The notes under the pieces: model-generated
What the model was told of the DNA's origin: nothing
The model's database searches: none
Seen by the model: the letters and a program-made list of their open reading frames with translations, nothing else
Assembly (NCBI GenBank): GCA_012728335.1
Contig: JAAYFG010000017.1
Coordinates: 1-38,771, forward strand
Direction of reading: 5' to 3'
Length of the DNA: 38,771 bases
From: Tissierellia bacterium
Lineage (GTDB): Bacteria; Bacillota; Clostridia; Tissierellales; Peptoniphilaceae
Position numbers and translations under genes: made by a program
Shown here: one piece after another, positions 25,748 through 32,594 of the stretch
How positions within the stretch are numbered: the stretch's first letter is position 1
Layout of the letters: every line of letters begins with the position of its first letter

Positions 25748-25756
25748 TGATATATT
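25748..25756 (+). promoter_or_regulatory. Candidate promoter of the hydrolase cassette
   Basis: TGATATATT, a TGN-extended -10 box with one mismatch, lies 36 bases before the first cassette gene. The surrounding bases form an 8-base inverted repeat, TATATGAT (25744-25751) and ATCATATA (25772-25779). Very AT-rich sequence makes this tentative. Confidence 0.35.
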
Positions 25757-25792
25757 AAATATAAATAATAAATCATATATAGGAGGTAAATC

Positions 25793-26197
25793 ATGAATAA
25801 ATTATTAAGAGTAATGTTTATTATTCTAATAATAGCTCTTTTAGGTGCTGCTATAATGCAACTGTTTTTCCCAGAAGCTATGGGAGCTAATTCTGAGTAT
25901 GGAATCTCTGTAGGTTGGCAGAGAGAAATAGGTTTTTGGAACTTAGCAATACTGCCAATATTGGTTGGAATAAACATAAAATACGACTTTTTTTTCTTAA
26001 AAGTTATAGTAATTTCTTTAATCATCGGAGGATTAGGATTTGGGACGAACCATCTAATTGGATATATAAATGATAGCTCTAAAATTATCAGCTTAGTGGG
26101 TGCATTGGAGAATTATGCTTTGGTGATTTTGTGGATTATAGGATTAAAAATAGAATATAAAATACAGAAATCTCGTATAGGTAATGAATATGATTAG
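25793..26197 (+). CDS. Small four-helix membrane protein of the hydrolase cassette
   Basis: I cannot name a family with confidence. The 134 residues contain four hydrophobic segments (about 5-27, 48-60, 68-88 and 100-120). The most distinctive stretch is the loop FPEAMGANSEYGISVGWQRE before helix two, followed by IGFWNLA, which may face outside. GGAGGT seven bases before ATG is strong. Its stop overlaps the start of the next gene by 8 bases, so the two are coupled. First gene of a cassette placed between coupling ATPase and pilin genes. Confidence 0.7.
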   Translation: MNKLLRVMFIILIIALLGAAIMQLFFPEAMGANSEYGISVGWQREIGFWNLAILPILVGINIKYDFFFLKVIVISLIIGGLGFGTNHLIGYINDSSKIISLVGALENYALVILWIIGLKIEYKIQKSRIGNEYD

Positions 26198-26798
26198 TGA
26201 GTTAAAGTATGGGAATACCAGAACATACATAGTAAGAGGCAAGAGAGGCTTAATCTTAGTTGATACAGATTGGGCAGGAACATTGAAACAATTTTTCAAA
26301 GGCATCAATAAGTTAGGAGTTGAAGTGTCAGACATAAAATATTTAATAATTACACATTTTCATCCAGATCATATGGGAATTGCACAAGATTTGATAGATT
26401 TAGGTATTGAGCTATTAGTAATAGATAAGCAACTAGGCTTTATTCATTCTTCTGATAAATATTTATCCAAAGATTCAAAAGATAACTTTAAGCCAATTAA
26501 TGAAAATGTAGTTAAAGTTATTTCATGTGAAGAAAGCAGAGAACTATTAAGGACAATTGGTATAGATGGAGAAATAATTTATACACCAGGGCATAGTGGT
26601 GATAGCATATCTGTAGTTATTTATGAAGAAGCTGCTATTGTTGGTGATTTGTATCCCATTTATACAGCAATTGGCTATGATGATCTGGTAATAGAAAGTT
26701 GGAATAAAATAATTAGTTACAGTGTAAATATAGCATACTACAGTCATGCGAAAGAAGATTTTATTGGTGGGATCAACTCATTAGATGATATCAAATGA
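26190..26798 (+). CDS. Metallo-beta-lactamase-fold hydrolase (cassette copy 1)
   Basis: A 202-residue enzyme of the metallo-beta-lactamase superfamily, with the whole metal set: THFHPDHMG (about 51-59), YTPGHSGDS (about 131-139), VGDLYP (about 152-157) and SHAKEDF near the end. The fold starts with the usual strand pair ILVDTDWAG. The superfamily cleaves esters, lactones, thioesters and phosphoesters; the substrate here is unknown. ATG at 26190 fits the weak TAGG better than the ATG at 26184. It has no signal peptide and overlaps the upstream membrane protein gene. A lactonase or thioesterase that acts with the next hydrolase is possible. Confidence 0.82.
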   Translation: MISELKYGNTRTYIVRGKRGLILVDTDWAGTLKQFFKGINKLGVEVSDIKYLIITHFHPDHMGIAQDLIDLGIELLVIDKQLGFIHSSDKYLSKDSKDNFKPINENVVKVISCEESRELLRTIGIDGEIIYTPGHSGDSISVVIYEEAAIVGDLYPIYTAIGYDDLVIESWNKIISYSVNIAYYSHAKEDFIGGINSLDDIK

Positions 26799-26822
26799 AA
26801 TATGGAAAAGAGATGTGAATGT

Positions 26823-27518
26823 ATGGAAAGTGAAAATGTGAACATTGGTGAAATTCCTGCAATAATATGGGGGAAGCCATCAAATAATATATATTTATAT
26901 ATACATGGGAAAAATGGTAATAAAGGGGAAATGGAACAATTTGTAGATATTTTTATTGAAAAAGGATTACAGGTATTGAGTTTTGATTTGCCTGAGCATG
27001 GAGATAGAAAAAAAGAAAAAACTACTTTAGAACCGTGGAATGTAGTTCCAGAGTTAAAAAAGATTATGAATCATTTAAAAGAAAACTGGAGTGAGATTGG
27101 CATCATTGGTAATAGTATAGGATGTTGGTTTAGTCTACTTGCTTTTCAAGATGAGAAAATAGAAAATAGTTTATTTATAGCTCCTATATTAAATATGGAA
27201 CAGTTGATTATAAATATGATGGATTGGGCGTCAGTTACAGAGAGTGAATTAAAAAATAAGAAAAAAATTGAAACTGCATTTGGAGAAACACTTTCATGGG
27301 AATATTATAACTACACGCGAGATAATCCAATCGATATTTGGAATATTAAAACAAAAATATTATATCCTGAAAAAGATAATATGACGGATATTGAAGTAGT
27401 AAAAAAATTTGTAGAAAAACCTGATAGCGAATTGACAATGCTTTATGGAGCAGAACATTATATTCATAAACCAAATGAAATAGAATTTTTAAGAGACTGG
27501 CTAGATACAAATTTATAA
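26823..27518 (+). CDS. Alpha/beta hydrolase
   Basis: A soluble hydrolase of 231 residues. The nucleophile elbow is GNSIGCW (Ser near 99), the oxyanion strand is LYIHGKNG near 28, LSFDLPEHGDR marks strand four, and the remaining triad members appear to be Asp in YPEKDNMTD and His in GAEHYIH. This is a recognised group of small esterase-like proteins in anaerobic Bacillota. I choose ATG at 26823, since an in-frame ATG at 26802 would add MEKRCEC without a better ribosome binding site; both have only weak Shine-Dalgarno sequence, so coupling to the gene before is likely. Between two metallo-hydrolases of the same cassette. Confidence 0.8.
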   Translation: MESENVNIGEIPAIIWGKPSNNIYLYIHGKNGNKGEMEQFVDIFIEKGLQVLSFDLPEHGDRKKEKTTLEPWNVVPELKKIMNHLKENWSEIGIIGNSIGCWFSLLAFQDEKIENSLFIAPILNMEQLIINMMDWASVTESELKNKKKIETAFGETLSWEYYNYTRDNPIDIWNIKTKILYPEKDNMTDIEVVKKFVEKPDSELTMLYGAEHYIHKPNEIEFLRDWLDTNL

Positions 27519-27564
27519 AATAATTCAAATATAAATATTTTTTGATAAAAAGGTGGTGAAATTA

Positions 27565-28293
27565 ATGGAAATATTAAATCTGGGGGATTTTATAGTAAAC
27601 AACTATATTATTTCTACAGAAAATGGATATATTTTAATCGACACAGGGTATGAAGAAGGATATCAACAATTTTCTCATAAGCTTAAGCAAAATAATATTG
27701 ATTTAAATGAAATAAAATATCTTTTTTTAACACATGCTCATGATGATCATGCAGGATTTTTAAACGAATTACTGGGGCATAATCCTAATATGAAAGTAAT
27801 TTTACATCAAAGGGCTATAGAAAGATTACGAATGGGACAGAATTCTTTTAAAGGTGGTTGCTCAAATAAATTAGCTTATGTGTTTTGTAAGTTTATGGAG
27901 TTGTTAGGGAAAGGAAAACATAAATTTCCATCAATTAATAATCATTTTGAAAAAAACTACATAGTATATGGAACAGAAGAAGCAAAAAATTTAGAAAATG
28001 AGTTATCAATTAAAATTTTAGAAACTCCAGGACATACCGAATGTTCAATTTCATTATTATATGCGAATTCACTTTTTTGTGGAGATGCTGCAATGAGTGG
28101 AATACCGAGTTGGAATAATATAACAATTTGGGTGGAAAATCTATCTGATTTTGAGAGTACATGGGAAAAAATAATTGAAATAAATCCTGAAATTATATAC
28201 GTTGGTCATGGAAGACAAATAAAAACTAAAGATCTTATTAAAAATATATCAAAAATAAGTAGGCGAAAACTTTTACCATTAAAGGGAAATTAA
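27565..28293 (+). CDS. Metallo-beta-lactamase-fold hydrolase (cassette copy 2)
   Basis: A second enzyme of this superfamily, 242 residues, with the full metal set: THAHDDHAGF near 55-64, ETPGHTECS near 156-164, CGDAAM, and VGHGRQI near the end. It shares the fold but little sequence with the first copy, so it is not a recent duplicate. An insertion of about 50 residues between the two metal motifs (FKGGCSNKLAYVFCKFMELL) may form a lid over the active site. AAGGTGGTGA before ATG at 27565 sets the start; the GTG at 27553 lies inside it. Last gene of the cassette, followed by a terminator. Confidence 0.82.
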   Translation: MEILNLGDFIVNNYIISTENGYILIDTGYEEGYQQFSHKLKQNNIDLNEIKYLFLTHAHDDHAGFLNELLGHNPNMKVILHQRAIERLRMGQNSFKGGCSNKLAYVFCKFMELLGKGKHKFPSINNHFEKNYIVYGTEEAKNLENELSIKILETPGHTECSISLLYANSLFCGDAAMSGIPSWNNITIWVENLSDFESTWEKIIEINPEIIYVGHGRQIKTKDLIKNISKISRRKLLPLKGN

Positions 28294-28334
28294 TATTTTT
28301 AATAGATAGATTGTAAAATTAAATAAAACAATTC

Positions 28335-28388
28335 AAAGCAGAAAGCTATGTATAGCACGTGATATACATAGCTTTCTGCTTTTTTATA
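28335..28388 (+). terminator. Near-perfect 48-base palindrome with T-run between cassette and pilin gene
   Basis: Arms of 20 bases (28335-28354 and 28363-28382) are fully complementary. The 8-base loop GCACGTGA is itself palindromic except for its outer pair, so 23 of 24 pairs match. A run of T follows. The pilin start codon is about 30 bases after the T-run, without a clear promoter between. Confidence 0.88.
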
Positions 28389-28417
28389 TAGATTAAATAA
28401 AAATTAGGAGGAAAGAT

Positions 28418-28633
28418 ATGGAGTTTTTTAGTAGTGCAATTGAAACATTGGGAACTTTGGTAACAGCATTAGGTGCCGGTCTTGGAGCATGGGGAGTTAT
28501 AAACCTTCTAGAAGGTTATGGAAATGATAATCCTGGGGCAAAATCACAGGGAATTAAACAGTTGATGGCTGGTGGTGGCGTTGTATTAATTGGATTAAAC
28601 TTGATTCCGTTGCTATCTAGTGTTTTAGGATAG
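28418..28633 (+). CDS. Maff2 family pilin-like membrane protein
   Basis: A 71-residue protein with two hydrophobic segments and Gly-rich loops (LGAGLGAWGVINLLEGYGND, MAGGGVVLIGLNLIPLL). The Maff2 family is the VirB2/TrbC-like subunit seen in Tn1549-type conjugation loci, always before the TrbL-like gene, as here. GGAGG before ATG. It should insert in the membrane and form part of the transfer channel. Confidence 0.88.
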   Translation: MEFFSSAIETLGTLVTALGAGLGAWGVINLLEGYGNDNPGAKSQGIKQLMAGGGVVLIGLNLIPLLSSVLG

Positions 28634-28637
28634 AAGA

Positions 28638-29507
28638 ATGTTTGGGCTTTGGGATAAGCTCACTGAATGGATTAAAGAATTACTACTTGGAATGATTGAA
28701 AATAATTTAAGTAATATGTTTACTGATGTGAATGAAAAAGTTGGCAGTATTGCAGCAGAAGTCGGCAAGAGTCCTCAAAGTTGGGACAGTGATATTTTCT
28801 CTATGATTGAATCATTATCAGAAAATGTCATAGTCCCCATTGCAGGATTAGTTATTACATTTGTTCTATGCTATGAGCTGATATCTATGTTAATAGATAG
28901 AAATAATTTACATGATGTCGATACATGGATGTTTTTCAAATGGGTTTTCAAAGCCTATGTAGCAGTAGTGATTGTGACAAATACTTGGAATATTGTAATG
29001 GGGACTTTTGATGTAGCACAAAAAATGGTGAATCAAGCATCAGGGGTCATTTCTTCGGAGACAAGTATAGATATTGCCTCGAGTATTGAGTCCATGATGA
29101 CAGGATTAGAAAAAAAAGAATTAGCAGAGTTACTTTTGATTTCACTTGAAACACTAATAGTAACTTTTGCTATGGATATACTATCCATTCTAATCACTGT
29201 CATTTTATATGGACGTATGATTGAAATCTATTTAGTGAGTAGTGTAGCTTCTATCCCCATGGCAACACTGGCAAACAAAGAGTGGGGACATACGGGAACC
29301 AATTACTTTAAAAGTCTTTTTGCATTGGCAATACAAGCCTTTTTTATCATGGTTTGTGTAGGAATATATGCAGTGTTAATAAAGACATTAACGGTAACAG
29401 ACAATATTCACACTAGTATATTTTCTGTTCTAGCATATACAGTATTACTTTGTTTCAGTTTGTTTAAAACTGGATCATTAGCAAAATCAGTCTTAAATAC
29501 ACATTAG
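28638..29507 (+). CDS. VirB6/TrbL-like conjugation channel protein (CD0411/CD1112 group)
   Basis: A polytopic membrane protein of 289 residues with about six helices: near 64-85 (VIVPIAGLVITFVLCYELI), 98-118, 165-190, 200-215, 230-252 and 258-275. This is the TrbL/VirB6 position of the conjugation locus, and motifs such as DVDTWMFFKWVFKAYVAV and the loop SIPMATLANKEWGHTGTNYF are typical of the group. It starts four bases after the pilin stop; its ribosome binding site GGAT..AAG lies in the end of that gene. Confidence 0.87.
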   Translation: MFGLWDKLTEWIKELLLGMIENNLSNMFTDVNEKVGSIAAEVGKSPQSWDSDIFSMIESLSENVIVPIAGLVITFVLCYELISMLIDRNNLHDVDTWMFFKWVFKAYVAVVIVTNTWNIVMGTFDVAQKMVNQASGVISSETSIDIASSIESMMTGLEKKELAELLLISLETLIVTFAMDILSILITVILYGRMIEIYLVSSVASIPMATLANKEWGHTGTNYFKSLFALAIQAFFIMVCVGIYAVLIKTLTVTDNIHTSIFSVLAYTVLLCFSLFKTGSLAKSVLNTH

Positions 29508-29553
29508 AAAGGAAGGGTTTATAGTCATAAAAAAACAATTAGTAAATAATGAA

Positions 29554-29772
29554 ATGGTGCAGATAGGAATACTAACAACAATTTTGTATATTTCTCTCTA
29601 TGAAATATACAAGATGAAAAGAGAAAGATTGATTCAAGAAAAAATAATTGATGAGTTAGCATATCATGAAGAAGTAATAGAAAAAATAGAGGAATCAATT
29701 TCAAAAATAGGGAAAGGAGAATCAAGATTTAATGGCATTTGTACCGGTACCAAAGGATTTAAAAAGAGTTAA
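29554..29772 (+). CDS. Small membrane-anchored protein between TrbL-like and PrgI genes
   Basis: A protein of at least 72 residues with one N-terminal hydrophobic segment (IGILTTILYISLYEIY) and a charged coiled-coil helix (ERLIQEKIIDELAYHEEVIE). No family recognised. The start is uncertain: ATG 29554 has no ribosome binding site, while GGAAGGG (29511-29517) is well placed for the codon ATA at 29527, which would add IKKQLVNNE in frame, the look of a true N-terminus (MKKQLVNNE). Either a rare ATA start or a start-codon mutation is possible. The end overlaps the PrgI gene by 41 bases. Confidence 0.55.
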   Translation: MVQIGILTTILYISLYEIYKMKRERLIQEKIIDELAYHEEVIEKIEESISKIGKGESRFNGICTGTKGFKKS

Positions 29773-30124
29773 GACAAAGATTGCCTTTAATCTAACCAAA
29801 AGGCAGTTGATTTGCTTTTCTTTAGGGGGACTAATCTCCATTCCAGTTTATTTAAATACGAGAGATATATTAGGGAATGAACTAGCACTGCTGATTTTAA
29901 TTGTGTTGGCTCTTCCTTTTTTCATTTTAGGGATATTTGAAAAGGATGGAATACCGCTAGAGAAATATGCAAGATATGTAATCAGACAAAAGTTTAGATA
30001 TCCAAAAACTAGAATTTATAAAACACAGAACTTTTACAGATATTTAGAAATAACAGATAAGAAGGTGAACCATGGCAGTCAATCAACAACAAAAAAGACA
30101 GCAAAGAAAATTACAACAGAATAA
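29732..30124 (+). CDS. prgI: PrgI family conjugation protein
   Basis: A 130-residue membrane protein of the transfer channel, a VirB3-like partner that sits directly before VirB4 in Gram-positive systems. Family marks: the N-terminal FVPVPKDLKRVKTKIAFNLTK(R), two close membrane helices (about 30-45 and 52-70, GGLISIPVYLN and LALLILIVLALPFFILG), and EKDGIPLEKYARYVIRQKF. AAAGGAG stands eleven bases before ATG. Its 3' end overlaps the VirB4 gene by 53 bases, which suggests translational coupling of the two partners. Confidence 0.88.
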   Translation: MAFVPVPKDLKRVKTKIAFNLTKRQLICFSLGGLISIPVYLNTRDILGNELALLILIVLALPFFILGIFEKDGIPLEKYARYVIRQKFRYPKTRIYKTQNFYRYLEITDKKVNHGSQSTTKKTAKKITTE

Positions 30125-32513
30125 AAGAAAGTATAAAGATAATAAAAATGACTTGATACAAAGTAAAATGAGGAGTAAGAAAAAGAATGTGAAACACAAT
30201 AGCAAGAATATTCCTCATACAGTGCAAGATACAATTCCATACAAAAGGATATTTCCAGATGGAATTTGTCAGTTGAATAATAAGAAATATACAAAGACAA
30301 TTCAGTTTTTCGATATTAATTACTTACTTGCACAAAATGAAGATAAAGCATTGATATTTGAAAACTATTGTGACTTTTTGAATTACTTTGACTCTTCTAT
30401 TTCCATACAGTTAACATTTTTAAATCAAACGGGAAAAGGAGAAGAGATGCTAAACAATATTCATATTGAAGAGCAACAGGATAATTTTAATGACATTAGG
30501 CAAGAGTATTCTGAGATGTTGAAGAGTCAATTGGCAAAAGGAAACAATGGATTATTAAAGACAAAGTATATAACTTTTGGGATTGAGGCAGATACTATTA
30601 AGCTTGCGAAACCTAGATTAGAGAGAATCGAAAGTGATATACTAAATAATTTTAAAGTTATGGGAGTAAAAGCTTTTGGTTTAAATTGGAAAGAGAGATT
30701 GGAGCTACTTCATAGAATTTTAAATCATGATACCAATGAAAAATTATCCTATAATTGGGATTTAGTGAAGAGAGGTGGAATGAGTACAAAAGATTTAATT
30801 GCTCCAATTTCATTTAGTTTTCAAGATCCAAGAAGTTTAAAGATTGGTAATTTACATGGAGCAGTATCCTTTCTACAGATACTAGCTCCTGAACTCACAG
30901 ATCGAATGCTGGCAGACTTTCTAGATATGGAGAATGATATACTGGTTAACTTCCACATTCAGTCTCTGGATCAATCTGAGGCGATTAAGAATGTAAAGAG
31001 AAAGATAACCGATTTAGATAAGATGAAAATTGAAGAACAGAAAAAAGCTGTAAGAGCTGGGTATGATATGGATATTATTCCCTCAGATTTGGCAACTTTT
31101 GGACATGAAGCAAAATCACTTTTAGAAGATTTGCAGTCTAGAAATGAAAGAATGTTTTTAGTTACGATATTAATATTAAATACAGCAAAGAGTAAACAAA
31201 AGCTAGAAAATATAATATTTCAAGCTTCTGGAATAGCACAAAAGTATAATTGTCAATTGAGGAGATTAGACTATCAGCAGGAGCAAGGTTTTGTTTCCTC
31301 ACTTCCACTTGGTGAAAATCAAATAGAAATTGAGAGAGGTCTTACAACAAGTTCAACAGCAATCTTTGTTCCGTTTACCACACAAGAATTATTTATGGAC
31401 GGGGAGTCACTGTATTATGGATTAAATGCATTATCCAATAACATGATAATGGTAGATAGAAAGAAATTAAAGAATCCAAATGGACTTATTCTTGGAACGC
31501 CAGGATCTGGAAAATCATTTTCAGCAAAGAGAGAAATTGCAAATGCTTTTTTAATAACGGAAGATGATATTATAATCTGTGATCCAGAGGCAGAATACTA
31601 TCCATTGGTAGATAAACTAGACGGGCAAGTAATTAAAATCTCGCCAACGTCGACTCAATATATTAATCCCATGGATATTAATTTAGATTATTCTGATGAT
31701 GAAAATCCACTTTCACTAAAATCAGATTTTATATTATCATTGTGTGAGTTAATAGTGGGAGGAAAGCATGGACTAGAGTCAGTAGAGAAGACAATAATAG
31801 ACCGTTGTGTTAGGCTAGTATATCAAGAGTTTCTAGTTGATCCTAGAATAGAGAATATGCCGATACTTGAAGATTTATATAATTTGCTAAGAAAACAAGT
31901 GGAGCCGGAAGCACAGAGACTTGCAACAGCAATAGAAATCTATGTAACTGGTTCACTCAATGTATTTAATCATCAAACGAATGTAGATGTTGATAATCGT
32001 TTGGTATGTTATGACATTAAAGAGCTGGGAAAGCAGTTGAAAAAGATAGGAATGTTAATCGTTCAAGATCAAGTTTGGAATAGAGTAACTATAAATAGAG
32101 CCGAAAAACGCAATACGAGATATTATGTTGATGAGTTTCACTTATTACTAAAAGAGGAACAGACAGCAGCATATTCTGTGGAAATTTGGAAGAGATTCCG
32201 TAAGTGGGGAGGAATGCCGACTGGAATCACTCAGAATATTAAGGACTTACTATCTTCTAGGGAGATTGAAAATATATTTGAGAACTCAGATTTTATTTAT
32301 ATGCTAAATCAAGCAACAGGAGATAGACAAATACTTGCAAAGCAATTAAATATTTCACCTCATCAACTCTCCTATGTTACAAATTCCAATGAAGGAGAAG
32401 GATTGCTGTTTTATGGAAATGTAATAATTCCATTTATTGATAAGTTTCCAAAAGATACTCTTCTATATCAAGTGATGACAACAAAACCGGAAGAAGTACA
32501 ATCAAAAGAATAA
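30072..32513 (+). CDS. virB4: VirB4-like conjugation ATPase
   Basis: The main energy-giving ATPase of the type IV secretion channel, 813 residues. A basic N-terminal tail (1-45) comes first, then the CagE/VirB4 N-domain with PYKRIFPDGICQLNNKKYTK and SIQLTFLNQTG, and the C-terminal RecA-like domain: Walker A LGTPGSGKSFSAKRE around 473-487, ICDPEAEYYPLVDKL, Walker B RYYVDEFHLLLKE near 681, and the later TGITQNIKDLL and LNQATGDRQ motifs. AAGGTG precedes ATG. Essential for transfer by analogy with all VirB4 homologs; all motifs intact. Confidence 0.95.
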   Translation: MAVNQQQKRQQRKLQQNKRKYKDNKNDLIQSKMRSKKKNVKHNSKNIPHTVQDTIPYKRIFPDGICQLNNKKYTKTIQFFDINYLLAQNEDKALIFENYCDFLNYFDSSISIQLTFLNQTGKGEEMLNNIHIEEQQDNFNDIRQEYSEMLKSQLAKGNNGLLKTKYITFGIEADTIKLAKPRLERIESDILNNFKVMGVKAFGLNWKERLELLHRILNHDTNEKLSYNWDLVKRGGMSTKDLIAPISFSFQDPRSLKIGNLHGAVSFLQILAPELTDRMLADFLDMENDILVNFHIQSLDQSEAIKNVKRKITDLDKMKIEEQKKAVRAGYDMDIIPSDLATFGHEAKSLLEDLQSRNERMFLVTILILNTAKSKQKLENIIFQASGIAQKYNCQLRRLDYQQEQGFVSSLPLGENQIEIERGLTTSSTAIFVPFTTQELFMDGESLYYGLNALSNNMIMVDRKKLKNPNGLILGTPGSGKSFSAKREIANAFLITEDDIIICDPEAEYYPLVDKLDGQVIKISPTSTQYINPMDINLDYSDDENPLSLKSDFILSLCELIVGGKHGLESVEKTIIDRCVRLVYQEFLVDPRIENMPILEDLYNLLRKQVEPEAQRLATAIEIYVTGSLNVFNHQTNVDVDNRLVCYDIKELGKQLKKIGMLIVQDQVWNRVTINRAEKRNTRYYVDEFHLLLKEEQTAAYSVEIWKRFRKWGGMPTGITQNIKDLLSSREIENIFENSDFIYMLNQATGDRQILAKQLNISPHQLSYVTNSNEGEGLLFYGNVIIPFIDKFPKDTLLYQVMTTKPEEVQSKE

Positions 32514-32532
32514 GTAATTTTTAAAATATTAG

Positions 32533-32566
32533 ACCGTCTCTTTAAGAAAAGGAGACGGTTTTTTTA
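32533..32566 (+). terminator. Intrinsic terminator between VirB4 and the wall hydrolase genes
   Basis: ACCGTCTC (32533-32540) pairs with GAGACGGT (32552-32559), and seven T residues follow. The next start is about 28 bases after the T-run, again with a strong ribosome binding site but no visible promoter between. Confidence 0.88.
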
Positions 32567-32594
32567 ATACAAATTTCTAGAGAGGAGGGAAGAA

